DNA of 64,000 nt from an uncultured Oscillospiraceae bacterium. Lineage in GTDB: Bacteria; Bacillota; Clostridia; Oscillospirales; Acutalibacteraceae. The notes under the pieces were generated by a model. The model was not told the DNA's origin. It did no database searches and saw nothing but the letters and a program-made list of their open reading frames with translations. A program made the translations under genes and the position numbers. Of the stretch, positions 44,983 through 53,978 are shown one piece after another; the stretch's first letter is position 1, and each line of letters starts with the position of its first letter. The stretch is taken from the NCBI GenBank assembly GCA_900546265.1, contig URCA01000013.1, forward strand, positions 1-64,000, written 5' to 3'.

Positions 44983-47634
44983 ATGCGCTTTTCACGCGGA
45001 ACACGGCTGGCGGCCTGCCTGCTTGCGCTTTCCATAAGCCTTCCGGGCGGGCTGGCCCGCGCGGCGGAGAGCGCCGAATCGCCTCTCACCCTGACGGAGG
45101 GCCAGTCTGTCACCCTGACGCTGGAGGCCCCGCAGACGGGCGAATACCGGCTGGAGCTGGAGTTCATGGCGCTGACGGGCAAAACGGTCAATCCGCAGGC
45201 GACTCTCTCTCTCGGGGAGGCCTACCGCACCTCGGTCACCCTTCCCCGCCTATGGAAGGATTTGCGGCAGGGAGATCGGTTTGCCGTGGATGAGAAGGGC
45301 AACGAGCTGGTTCCCCGACAGGAGGAGCTTTTCGAGCGCCAGACGGTTGTTCTGTCCCTCGTCGGAGGCGGACAGCCGGTGAAGCTGGAGGCGGGCCGGT
45401 ACACGCTGACCCTGACGATGACGGCCAAATCCATCGAGCTGTACGGTGCGCGCCTGGTGCCCGCCGTCGGCCGCAGCTATGCCGCCTATACCGAGGAGCA
45501 GGCCGATAAGCCAGCGGGGGAGACGGTTCCCATCTATCTGGAAGCGGAGCTGCCGTCCCGCAAGTCCTCCGCGGGCCTTACGGCCACCTTCGACAACAGC
45601 TCCCCCGATATCAGCCCCAGCGCCGCCGATCGCACGCTGCTCGGCTTGATTTCAGCCGGTTCACGGGAGGGCCAGTGGCTGGAATGGGAATTCGAGGCCG
45701 CACAGCCGGGCTTTTATAAGCTGACCATCGGCTACCGGCAGAACAGCATGCGGGGGCTCGGGGTGCGCCGCGGCGTCACCCTAGACGGCAAACCCCTGTT
45801 CGACGAGCTGGACGAACTGGTTTTTCCTTATACCGAGTCGTTCGCCGCCCTGACGCCGGGTGGGGAGTCGCCTTACCAGATTTATCTGGACAAGGGAAAG
45901 CACACCCTGCGCCTGACGGCGACGCGTGGGCAGCTGGTGGAACCGCTGGCGGCGCTGGATCAGGCGATCGATCGCATGAACAAGGCCTACCGCGATATTC
46001 TGGTCATCACCGGGACGACCCCCGATCCCTATCGCGACTACTATCTGGAAAAGGAAATCCCCACCCTGCTGGACGATCTCGCCTGGTGCCGGGATACCTT
46101 GCGCGCCGGCGCGCGCTGCATCGAAGCCTTGACGGGAGGCCGGAGAGGAAGCGAGACGAGCCCCATCGACGAAGCGGTCCGCACCCTCGACGGCCTGCTG
46201 GAAAAGCCCTATCTCATTGCCCAGAGGCTGAGCCTGTACAAAGCGCAAATTGATGCGGTGGCCAACCAGAGCGCCTATCTGAGCAGCCAGCCTCTGGAGC
46301 TGGATACGCTGGAGCTGCTGCCTGTGGAGGAGGCGTCCCACCGCCGGACACACAGCCTCCTCGAGCGGATAGGGTATCGCGCCGCGGTGTTCTTCCAGTC
46401 CTTCCTCAAGGACTACAGCTCGTCCACCGCTGTGCAGGCATCCGGCCCCCCGCTGAAGGTGTGGATCAGCGTTTCGGAGCTGCTGACCACCGGGTCGGCC
46501 GCCGGGCGGGAGCAGATGCAGGTGCTGCAGCGGCTGTGCGCCGAGGAGTTTCCTTATCCGGTGGAGCTGGCTCTGGTGAATACGAACGATGTCATCACCC
46601 AGGCCATCGTGTCGGGGAAGGGGCCCGACGTCGCCCTGTTCGTACCCGAGCAGACGGTGATCAATCTGGCCGTTCGCGGCGCGCTGGCCGATTTTCAGAC
46701 GATGGACGGCATCGAAACGGTAAAGGAGCGCTTTCATCCTTCCGCCTTGGTGGCGGCGGGCTGGAACGGCGGGCTGTACGCTCTGCCGGAAACGCAGACG
46801 TGGTTCATGCTCTTCTGCCGGACGGATATTCTAAACGAGCTGGGCCTCGATATTCCGGACACCTGGGACGAACTGTATCACGTCCTCCAGGTGCTGCGCC
46901 AACGGAACATGCTCGTGGGCGTGCCCGAGGACCAGCGGGTGTACGAAATGCTGCTGCTGCAGCGCGGCGGCCGGGTGTTCAATACGGATTTGACGGCCAC
47001 CGACATGGAGAGCGACGTGTCTGTCGGGGCGTTTGCCGCTTGGACCGATTTCTTTGTCAAGCATTCCACGCCGGTCGCCTACGACTTTTACAACCGGTTC
47101 CGTACCGGCGAAATGCCCATCGGCATCGTCAACTATACCCTGTATAACCAGCTGCAGGTGGCCGCTCCCGAAATCCGCGGCTTGTGGGAAATGGCGCCGG
47201 TGCCCGGCGTCGAGGTGAACGGGGAGTTAAACCGTGCCCAATCCTGCGTGGTCAACGGCTGCGTCGTGGTGCAGAGCAGCGCCCTGCGCGACAAGGCGTT
47301 CGCCTTTGCGGACTGGTGGACGAGTGACGAAACGCAGGGGCGTTTCGGGCTGGACAGCGAAATTCTTCTGGGGGCCTCGGCCCGGTACAACACGGCCAAT
47401 GTGGCGGCCGCCGCCGAGCTGGGCTGGACCGATCGCGAGCAGGCGACCCTTTCCGCCGCGAGGCAGGCACTGTGGGATATCGAGCAGACGCCCGCGTCCT
47501 ATTATTACAATCGCAACATTCTAAACGCGTTCCGCCGGGTGGTCTACAATTACGAAACGCCGCGGGACGTGATTGGGCGGTATGCGCGGGAAATCGATCG
47601 GGAGCTTGTGCGCAAGCGCAAGCAGCTGGGCTAA
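44983..47634 (+). CDS. Giant solute-binding protein: two CBM-like domains, helical linker, SBP domain (module 2)
   Basis: An 883-residue paralogue of the protein at 8142. The signal peptide ends GGLARAAES; LAAC near residue 12 precedes the hydrophobic core and is unlikely to be a lipobox. CBM-like parts span about 28-165 and 170-320 (HTLRLTATRG closes the second). A helical linker runs to about 480 with TPDPYRDYYL, matching YPDADRDYNI in the module 1 protein. The SBP domain starts near 490 (KVWISVSELLTT) and includes YALPETQTWFMLFCRTDIL and SARYNTANVAA. GGAAAGGA lies 12 nt before the ATG. It begins the second copy of the six-gene module. Confidence 0.85.
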   Translation: MRFSRGTRLAACLLALSISLPGGLARAAESAESPLTLTEGQSVTLTLEAPQTGEYRLELEFMALTGKTVNPQATLSLGEAYRTSVTLPRLWKDLRQGDRFAVDEKGNELVPRQEELFERQTVVLSLVGGGQPVKLEAGRYTLTLTMTAKSIELYGARLVPAVGRSYAAYTEEQADKPAGETVPIYLEAELPSRKSSAGLTATFDNSSPDISPSAADRTLLGLISAGSREGQWLEWEFEAAQPGFYKLTIGYRQNSMRGLGVRRGVTLDGKPLFDELDELVFPYTESFAALTPGGESPYQIYLDKGKHTLRLTATRGQLVEPLAALDQAIDRMNKAYRDILVITGTTPDPYRDYYLEKEIPTLLDDLAWCRDTLRAGARCIEALTGGRRGSETSPIDEAVRTLDGLLEKPYLIAQRLSLYKAQIDAVANQSAYLSSQPLELDTLELLPVEEASHRRTHSLLERIGYRAAVFFQSFLKDYSSSTAVQASGPPLKVWISVSELLTTGSAAGREQMQVLQRLCAEEFPYPVELALVNTNDVITQAIVSGKGPDVALFVPEQTVINLAVRGALADFQTMDGIETVKERFHPSALVAAGWNGGLYALPETQTWFMLFCRTDILNELGLDIPDTWDELYHVLQVLRQRNMLVGVPEDQRVYEMLLLQRGGRVFNTDLTATDMESDVSVGAFAAWTDFFVKHSTPVAYDFYNRFRTGEMPIGIVNYTLYNQLQVAAPEIRGLWEMAPVPGVEVNGELNRAQSCVVNGCVVVQSSALRDKAFAFADWWTSDETQGRFGLDSEILLGASARYNTANVAAAAELGWTDREQATLSAARQALWDIEQTPASYYYNRNILNAFRRVVYNYETPRDVIGRYAREIDRELVRKRKQLG

Positions 47635-47652
47635 GACGAGGGAGGGGAAGAA

Positions 47653-48549
47653 ATGACCGGGCTGAAACGGTTTTTCAAGAAATACGGAGCCAGCTATTTT
47701 CTCCTGTCCTTCTGGCTCGTTCTTTTCCTCTTTTTTACCGTGATTCCTATCGTCGCCTCGGTACTGCTCAGCTTTACCGACTTCGATATGGTCAACGCTT
47801 TGAAGCCGGTGGGCGTCGACAACTACATCCGCCTGCTGCTCGACGACGATATTTTTATCAAGGCGCTGGGCAACACGCTGTTTTACGCCCTCCTGACCGG
47901 CCCGGCCGGGTACCTTCTGAGCTTCATCGTGGCGTGGCTTATCAATGAGACGGGCCGCAACATGCGCGCGGCGCTCACCCTCATATTTTACGCGCCCGCC
48001 CTCGCCGGCAACGTCTTTATGGCGTGGCAGTATATTTTCAGCGGCGACGCTTACGGCATTCTCAACAGTCTTCTCATGCGCTTCGGCTTCATTGCCGAGG
48101 CCATCCAGTGGCAGAACGATCCGCAGTACAATTCCATCGTGGTGATTACGGTCATCCTGTGGATGAGCATGGGGGCCGGCTTCCTCTCGTTTGTGGCGGG
48201 CTTCAAGCAGCTTAATACCAGTCTCTATGAGGCGGCGGCGATGGACGGCCTGCACAACCGGTGGCAGGAGCTGTGGTACATCACGCTGCCGCAGATGGTG
48301 CCCCAGCTACTCATCGGCGCGGTGCTGACCATTTCCACCTCGTTTGCCGTGGGCTATCAGAACTCCGTGCTGACCGGCAATCCCTCCACCGACTATTCCA
48401 CCCATACCGTCGTGCTGCACATGTCGGATTATGGCTATACACGCCTGGAAATGGGTTACGCCTGCACGGTGGCGGTGGTGCTTTTCGTCATCATGATCGC
48501 CACTTGGACCCTGATAAACCGGGGACTGCGCAGCCTGTCCAACGATTGA
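47653..48549 (+). CDS. Sugar ABC transporter permease, MalF/UgpA type (module 2)
   Basis: A 298-residue permease with six predicted membrane segments and the EAA loop YEAAAMDGLHNRWQELWYI. It aligns along its length with the permeases at 10981 and 62426, including FYAPALAGNVFMAWQYIFSG. GAGGGAGGGG precedes the ATG. It follows the giant binding protein by 18 nt. Confidence 0.92.
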   Translation: MTGLKRFFKKYGASYFLLSFWLVLFLFFTVIPIVASVLLSFTDFDMVNALKPVGVDNYIRLLLDDDIFIKALGNTLFYALLTGPAGYLLSFIVAWLINETGRNMRAALTLIFYAPALAGNVFMAWQYIFSGDAYGILNSLLMRFGFIAEAIQWQNDPQYNSIVVITVILWMSMGAGFLSFVAGFKQLNTSLYEAAAMDGLHNRWQELWYITLPQMVPQLLIGAVLTISTSFAVGYQNSVLTGNPSTDYSTHTVVLHMSDYGYTRLEMGYACTVAVVLFVIMIATWTLINRGLRSLSND

Positions 48550-48577
48550 CGGCATCCCCAGAGAGGAGTTGATAACC

Positions 48578-49441
48578 GTGAGAACACTGCTGCGGCACCG
48601 ACGGCGCATTTCCCGCTCGGCGGGAGGCAATTTTCTGGTGGCTCTTTTCCTGTTGCTGCTGGGCGCGTTCATGCTGCTGCCCATCTACTATACGGTGGTC
48701 AATTCCCTCAAGCCCATTCACGAGCTGTTTCTGTTTCCGCCCCGGCTGTATGTGACAAGCCCCACCCTGGATAATTTCCGCGGTCTTATCCGCATCCAGG
48801 GGCAGGCGCCGGTTCCCTTTGAACGCTACGCATTCAACAGCCTGTTCGTGACCGTGGCGGCCACCGGCGGCTTCATGCTGGCCGCCTCCATGGCGGCCTA
48901 TCCGCTGGCGAAGCATAGGTTTCCGGGGAAAAAGGTGATTTTGCAGCTGGTGGTGTTCGCCATCCTGTTTCGCACCGAGGTCACGGCGGTGCCGCAGTAT
49001 ATCCTTATGGTGAAAACCCGCCTCATCGATACCTACGCCGCCCTGATTCTCCCCGCGTTGGCGACCTCCTTCGGGGTGTTCCTCATGACGCAGTTCGCCG
49101 AGGGCATTCCGGAGGAAATCCTCGAATCGGCCCGCATCGACGGAGCCAAGGAAATCCCGCTGTTTTTCCGCATGGTGCTGCCCATGGTGCGGCCGGCCTG
49201 GCTGACCCTCGGGATATTCACCTTCACCAGCGTATGGAGTACGACCGGCACGCAGTTCATTTACAGCGAGGAGCTCAAGATGCTGCCCGCCATGCTCGCC
49301 CAAATCGGGGGCGCGGGATTGTCGCGCGCAGGCGTTTCGGCAGCGGTCAGCGTGCTGCTCATGGTGCCGCCGGTGGTGATGTTCCTCTTTTGTCAGCGTT
49401 CCGTTATCGAAACCATGGCCCATTCGGGCCTTAAATCCTAG
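48578..49441 (+). CDS. Sugar ABC transporter permease, MalG type (module 2)
   Basis: A 287-residue permease. I choose GTG 48578, 9 nt after GAGAGGAG; a TTG at 48569 is in frame but abuts that site. The EAA loop is LESARIDGAKEIPLFFRMVL and the C-terminus IETMAHSGLKS matches the other MalG-type permeases here. Its stop codon lies inside the left arm of a 16 bp inverted repeat that fills the spacer to the next gene. Confidence 0.9.
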   Translation: MRTLLRHRRRISRSAGGNFLVALFLLLLGAFMLLPIYYTVVNSLKPIHELFLFPPRLYVTSPTLDNFRGLIRIQGQAPVPFERYAFNSLFVTVAATGGFMLAASMAAYPLAKHRFPGKKVILQLVVFAILFRTEVTAVPQYILMVKTRLIDTYAALILPALATSFGVFLMTQFAEGIPEEILESARIDGAKEIPLFFRMVLPMVRPAWLTLGIFTFTSVWSTTGTQFIYSEELKMLPAMLAQIGGAGLSRAGVSAAVSVLLMVPPVVMFLFCQRSVIETMAHSGLKS

Positions 49442-49541
49442 GTAAGCGATGAACCAATCACGCCTGACGGCTCAGCGGCGACTTGGCGGAGAAATCCCCT
49501 GCACCAATCCAACCGCTGGATTTCATCATCGCTTACCTAGG
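49437..49541. repeat. Long-loop inverted repeat overlapping a stop codon
   Basis: The 16 bp arms CCTAGGTAAGCGATGA (49437-49452) and TCATCGCTTACCTAGG (49526-49541) are perfect complements around a 73 nt loop. The left arm includes the TAG stop of the permease gene. No T run follows. It could be a large RNA structure in the operon or a small mobile-element-like insertion; module 1 has nothing similar at the same point. Confidence 0.7.
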
Positions 49542-49569
49542 GCTACTCGCCGGAGAAGGGGGAAAGACG

Positions 49570-51024
49570 GTGTATAAGCGTATCGTTTGCCTGCTGGCGG
49601 CCGCCGTGTTTTTCATGACCGGCCTCAAGGCGTCGGCGGGATATTATTACGACAGGCGGGGCCGCTCGGTCGCCGCGCCCGACACCTATGTGGCCGGCGG
49701 CCTTCTCGACGGGAACGCGCTGGGGATCGGCTCGTTCGATGCGATCGGGGATCTGTATGTCGACGGCGAGGAGGCCCTGTACATCGCGGACACGGGCAAC
49801 GATCGGGTGGTCGTTCTGTCTGCGGACGACACCGTGCGGCGGGTGGTGGAAACGGTGGAAACCGATGAAGGCCCGGTGCCGCTGAACGCGCCCGAGGGCG
49901 TGTTTTATCACAACGGCCTGCTGTATATCTGCAACACGGGCGGCGGCGAGGTGCTGGCCGTGGACGCGGACAACCGCGTGGTGCGCCGTCTGGGGAAGCC
50001 GGAATCCGCCAGCCTGTCGGAGGAGGCGGTTTTCAAGCCCTCCAAGGTGGCTGTTAACGCGTCAGGGGCGGTGTTCGTCGCCGCCTCCGGTATCTATTTG
50101 GGTCTGCTGCAATACGGGACCGACGATGTATTCGCCAACTTTTTCGGCGCCGCCAAGGTGGAGGTGACGCCCGACGTGGTGCTGGCCGCCATGTGGAAAA
50201 GCCTGTTCACCGACGCCCAGCGGGAATCCCTCAAGCGGGAAATCTCCACGGAATACGCCAACCTGTTTATCGACAGCGAGGATTTTGTGTTTACGGTGAC
50301 GTCCACGGTCAACGAAAAACAGGTCAGCCGCCTTAATGCGGCGGGAGAGAACATCCTCAAATATCCCGGCTACGACGACGCCTCTCTTTTTACCTCCGGA
50401 TACAACCGCAACAACTTCGGAGATCAGGAGTTCGACTACTCCAAGGGCTATAAAATTGTCAGCCAGCTGACCGACCTGCATGTCGACGCGGAGGGGATCC
50501 TGACCGTGCTCGACAGCCGTCGGGGCAAAGTGCTGCAGTTCGACAGCGAGCTGAATCCCATCGGGGTATTCGGCGGCACCGGCGACCAGCGCGGCTTTTT
50601 CCGCGGCGCGGCGGCCCTTGAGAAGCAGGGGGAGGCCTATCTTATTGCCGATGGGGATAAAAACACCATTACCCGCATGGTGCCCACCGGATATATCCGC
50701 ACGGTGCGGGAGGCGCTGGCCGGCTACCGGCAAGGAGAATATGCCCGCTCGGAGGAGCTGTGGAACGAGGTGCTTGCCTCCAACCCGCACTTTACCGTCG
50801 CCTATCGCAGCATCGGCCGCGCCCTGCTGGCCGATGGCGACTGCCGGGCGGCGATGGAATACCTGCGGGAGGGCGACGACCGGTATTATTATTCGCTCGC
50901 CCTGCAGGAATACCGCCGGGATTTCATCCGGAACAACCTACTCTGGCTGCTGCCCGCCATGCTCGCCGTCCTGGCGGGGCTGGTTGTGGGCTGGCGCCGC
51001 TTGAAACGATGGCTGCAATCCTGA
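49570..51024 (+). CDS. NHL-type beta-propeller / TPR protein with C-terminal membrane anchor (module 2)
   Basis: A 484-residue paralogue of the protein at 12880. I choose GTG 49570, after GGGGGAAAGACG, because a signal peptide follows at once (RIVCLLAAAVFFMTGLKASA). Propeller repeats include DGEEALYIADTGNDRVVVL and DNRVVRRLGKPESA. A TPR-like pair spans about 380-437. A membrane helix (about 455-475, LLPAMLAVLAGLVVGW) precedes a short basic tail. Function unknown. The same arrangement in both modules, always between the permeases and YIP1, argues for a role tied to the importer. Confidence 0.8.
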   Translation: MYKRIVCLLAAAVFFMTGLKASAGYYYDRRGRSVAAPDTYVAGGLLDGNALGIGSFDAIGDLYVDGEEALYIADTGNDRVVVLSADDTVRRVVETVETDEGPVPLNAPEGVFYHNGLLYICNTGGGEVLAVDADNRVVRRLGKPESASLSEEAVFKPSKVAVNASGAVFVAASGIYLGLLQYGTDDVFANFFGAAKVEVTPDVVLAAMWKSLFTDAQRESLKREISTEYANLFIDSEDFVFTVTSTVNEKQVSRLNAAGENILKYPGYDDASLFTSGYNRNNFGDQEFDYSKGYKIVSQLTDLHVDAEGILTVLDSRRGKVLQFDSELNPIGVFGGTGDQRGFFRGAAALEKQGEAYLIADGDKNTITRMVPTGYIRTVREALAGYRQGEYARSEELWNEVLASNPHFTVAYRSIGRALLADGDCRAAMEYLREGDDRYYYSLALQEYRRDFIRNNLLWLLPAMLAVLAGLVVGWRRLKRWLQS

Positions 51025-51048
51025 TGTCGCATGAAAGGAGGGGATCCC

Positions 51049-51750
51049 ATGTCCAACCTGCGCAAATTCCTGCAGCTGAGCTATAACCGCGTCCGGTATC
51101 GGGAGCTGGTCGAACCCCACGGCAGAGCCTTTGATAAATCTCGCTTTCTCGTGCCGTTCCGTCAGTTTTTGCATCCCCTCCAGACCTATGGCGCTATGAA
51201 ATTCGAGGGGCGGGGCTCTCTGCCGCTGGCCAATTGTCTGGCCCTTTTGTATCTGGCGTGCCAGGTGGCGCGCTACTTTGGAACCGGCTATCTGTTCAAC
51301 GGCAACGAGCCGGAGAATTTCAACCTGCTGACAACGCTCGCGTCCACCGTCGGCCTGCTCGTCCTATGGACGGTGTGCAACTGGACGACCAGTGCCCTGC
51401 TGGAGGGGGAGGGGTCCATCCGGGAACTGTGGATAGCCTCCTGCTACGCTACCCTTCCCTATTTGGTCATCGTCCTGCCGCTGACCGGGCTGTCGGGCGT
51501 GTTCACGCTGCCGGAGGCGGTATTCCTGAACACCGGTCTGGCCATCGCCCAGGGGTGGATGCTGGTGCTGCTGTTCTGCGGCACCATGATTACACAACAA
51601 TTCACGGTGTCCCGCACCATCGTCTGTGTGCTGCTGACCATCCTCCTGATGCTGGGAGTGGTGTTTCTGCTGCTGCTTTTCTTCACCATTTTTCAGCAGG
51701 TGGCCGGCTTTGTGTCCACCGTGTTCGCGGAACTAACCCGTCGGGGATAA
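51049..51750 (+). CDS. YIP1-family multipass membrane protein (module 2)
   Basis: A 233-residue protein with about five hydrophobic segments. I choose ATG 51049, placed correctly after AAAGGAGGGGA; an ATG at 51031 overlaps that site. FRQFLHPLQTYGAMKFEGRG corresponds to the HPFDGFWDMKREKKG opening of the module 1 copy, and NWTTSALLEGEGSIRELW to NWSVTTLMQGEGTFKDI. The function of bacterial YIP1 proteins is unsettled; they are small membrane proteins, possibly scaffolds. Confidence 0.82.
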   Translation: MSNLRKFLQLSYNRVRYRELVEPHGRAFDKSRFLVPFRQFLHPLQTYGAMKFEGRGSLPLANCLALLYLACQVARYFGTGYLFNGNEPENFNLLTTLASTVGLLVLWTVCNWTTSALLEGEGSIRELWIASCYATLPYLVIVLPLTGLSGVFTLPEAVFLNTGLAIAQGWMLVLLFCGTMITQQFTVSRTIVCVLLTILLMLGVVFLLLLFFTIFQQVAGFVSTVFAELTRRG

Positions 51751-51782
51751 CCGGCGCGGGGGTAGAGAAAGGAGTGTCGGCC

Positions 51783-53963
51783 ATGAAATGGCGCGCGTGT
51801 ACAGCGGTCGTTGTCCTGCTTTTTGCCACCGCCCTGCATATCGCGGCGGGTCCCGCCCAGCCCGATTCTGACGGGCAGACGGCCACCCGGGCGTTCGAGC
51901 CGGACGAAAACATGGTGCAGGCCGAAACCGGTGCGGGCCGGTACTCCCTGTGGATGAACGCCCTGAACGCGGCGGTATGCCTTGCGGATGAAAAAACAGG
52001 AAACACTTGGTGGACCAATCCGATCGCCCCCAAGCTGGACGTGTTTACCACCGACGCCGCCATCGAGGAAATGCGGGCGCAATTGGTGGTGCGGTATTAC
52101 AACGAGGACAAGGTGGTGAAAACCGTCAACACCGTCCAGTGCCTGGAGAACGACACGGTGCAGATCAGCCATATTCCCGACGGGTTCCAGGCGGTTTACG
52201 ATTTTACCGGGCCCGAGGAGAATTTTTCTCTCACCCTGCAATACACGCTGACCGGCGATCGCCTGCAGGTCGCGCTGCCCGCGGGGGGGATCGAGGAGCG
52301 GGGGAGCGCGCGCATCAGCGAGGTGGACGTGCTGCCGCACTTCCTGTCCGGCAATCGGGACGAGGAAGGCTATCTTTTTCTGCCGGACGGGGCAGGGGCC
52401 CTGATGACCTTCGCCGACTATAAGCCGAACGCTGCTCCCTACCGGCAGACGGTTTACGGCCGGGATACCGCCGTCTCCCTGCAATATGAGGAGGGAAAGC
52501 CTTTGACCGCCTCTCTCCCGGTGCTGGGGATGGTGAAAGAGGGCGCGGGGCTGCTGGCGGTGATCGAGGGCAACGCGGCGGCCGCCGTCCTGAGCGCGGT
52601 GCCCACGGGCGTTTACGCCGACTGCGCCAACGCGGGCGTTACCTTTGTCCTGCGTCAGATGGATCGGGCGGTCATCGCCAACAAGGACTGGACCTACAAC
52701 GAATACCCCGTGGTGAATCCGAATCGCAGCGCCAACGACTGTGTACTCGCGTTTTATCCGGTGCCCGAAAACGCCGATTACAGCGTTTTGGCCGGCCGCT
52801 ACCGGGACTTGCTCGATGAAACGGCGCACCGCGCACCCGCTTCCTCTTTTCTGCACGGGACGCTGGAATTCTATGGTCACGGCTGGAAGACAGCCACATT
52901 TTTGGGATTTCCCGTCAAGAAAAATGTGACGGCCACCACCTTTGCGCAGGTGCGCGCTTCGGTTGATCGGTTTGCGGAACGGGGCCTGACCCAGCTGGGT
53001 GTTCAGCTGATCGGCTTCGGCGACGAGGGATACGAGCGGTCCTCCTCCGACAAAATGAAACCGGCCGGCTCCCTGGGCGGTCGCAAGGGCCTGGAGGTTC
53101 TGATCGGCAGTTTGCCAGACGGCGGCCAGGTCTTTTGGAGCCAGGATTTGGTGCGGCTGTTCGGCAGCAGCCGGAACGCGATACAAAGCCTCAGCCATGT
53201 GACGGTCAAGGGCGGGCGCTATCTGCTTTCCACCGGCGCGATGGAGGAGAACGGCAGGCGGTGGCAGTACAGCCGCGCGGACACCGTCCTTCGCCGGGCC
53301 GGGACGCTGGAAAACAGCTTGAGCGACGGCCTCGGGGTCGATTTGGGGCTGGCCGGGGCAGAGCTGTACAGCGATTACAGTGACGCGCGGCCGATGGAAC
53401 GGGAGCAGGCCTCCGCCGATATGGCGGCCGCGCTGGACGCCTTTGGCAAGCGGCCCGTGGCGGTGGCGGGAGGCAATCTGTACGCCGCGCTGCGCGCCGA
53501 TCTGATAACGGATTTGCCTGCGGGGGCCTCCGGATTCGACTGTATGTCCGCGTCTGTGCCCTTTTACGGCATGGTGTTTTACGGATACGCCAGCCTGTGC
53601 GGCACACCGCTCAACACGGTGGACGACTGGGACGAGGCGCTGCTCGACTGCCTGGAGTACGGCGTAGCGCCGGCGTGGCAATTGACCGGCTGTTCCAACC
53701 GTGCCCTGCGGGAGACCTCGCTGTCCTTTCTGTATAATACCGCCGCCGACGAGGTGGCGGAGCGGGCCATATCCCTGCTTGAACGGTACGAGGAAACGGC
53801 GGCGCGCCTGGACGGCCGGCGGATGCTCAGCCATCGGCGGGAAAACGGCGTCGTTCAGGCGGCGTACAGCGGGAACGTGCGGCTGGTTATCAACCGCAGC
53901 GGACAGCCCACTGTGTTCGAGGGGGTCTCTTTGCCGCCCGGTGAGTGGCGGATATTGGAATAA
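51783..53963 (+). CDS. DUF5696 secreted protein, possibly a glycosidase-like barrel (module 2)
   Basis: A 726-residue paralogue of the lipoprotein at 15012. I start it at ATG 51783 after GAAAGGAGTG; the frame is open far upstream, but that part lies inside the YIP1 gene. The signal peptide (CTAVVVLLFATALHIAAGPA) has no lipobox, unlike module 1, so it may be released or held otherwise. LFLPDGAGALMTF matches LLVPDGSGALIEF in the paralogue, and LGLAGAELYSDYSDARPMER matches the region around NDMGENLYADY. The Asp of that motif in module 1 is not obviously kept here, so activity may differ. Confidence 0.75.
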   Translation: MKWRACTAVVVLLFATALHIAAGPAQPDSDGQTATRAFEPDENMVQAETGAGRYSLWMNALNAAVCLADEKTGNTWWTNPIAPKLDVFTTDAAIEEMRAQLVVRYYNEDKVVKTVNTVQCLENDTVQISHIPDGFQAVYDFTGPEENFSLTLQYTLTGDRLQVALPAGGIEERGSARISEVDVLPHFLSGNRDEEGYLFLPDGAGALMTFADYKPNAAPYRQTVYGRDTAVSLQYEEGKPLTASLPVLGMVKEGAGLLAVIEGNAAAAVLSAVPTGVYADCANAGVTFVLRQMDRAVIANKDWTYNEYPVVNPNRSANDCVLAFYPVPENADYSVLAGRYRDLLDETAHRAPASSFLHGTLEFYGHGWKTATFLGFPVKKNVTATTFAQVRASVDRFAERGLTQLGVQLIGFGDEGYERSSSDKMKPAGSLGGRKGLEVLIGSLPDGGQVFWSQDLVRLFGSSRNAIQSLSHVTVKGGRYLLSTGAMEENGRRWQYSRADTVLRRAGTLENSLSDGLGVDLGLAGAELYSDYSDARPMEREQASADMAAALDAFGKRPVAVAGGNLYAALRADLITDLPAGASGFDCMSASVPFYGMVFYGYASLCGTPLNTVDDWDEALLDCLEYGVAPAWQLTGCSNRALRETSLSFLYNTAADEVAERAISLLERYEETAARLDGRRMLSHRRENGVVQAAYSGNVRLVINRSGQPTVFEGVSLPPGEWRILE

Positions 53964-53978
53964 AAGAGGTGGGAAGAG

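Noticed and set aside
45010..45022. LAAC as a lipobox in the giant solute-binding protein at 44983
   Set aside because: It lies at about residue 12, before the hydrophobic core, so it cannot be the signal peptidase II site; the ARA-AES end suits signal peptidase I.
51234..51782. Upstream extension of the DUF5696 frame
   Set aside because: It overlaps the YIP1 gene in another frame; the ribosome binding site and signal peptide at 51783 decide the start.
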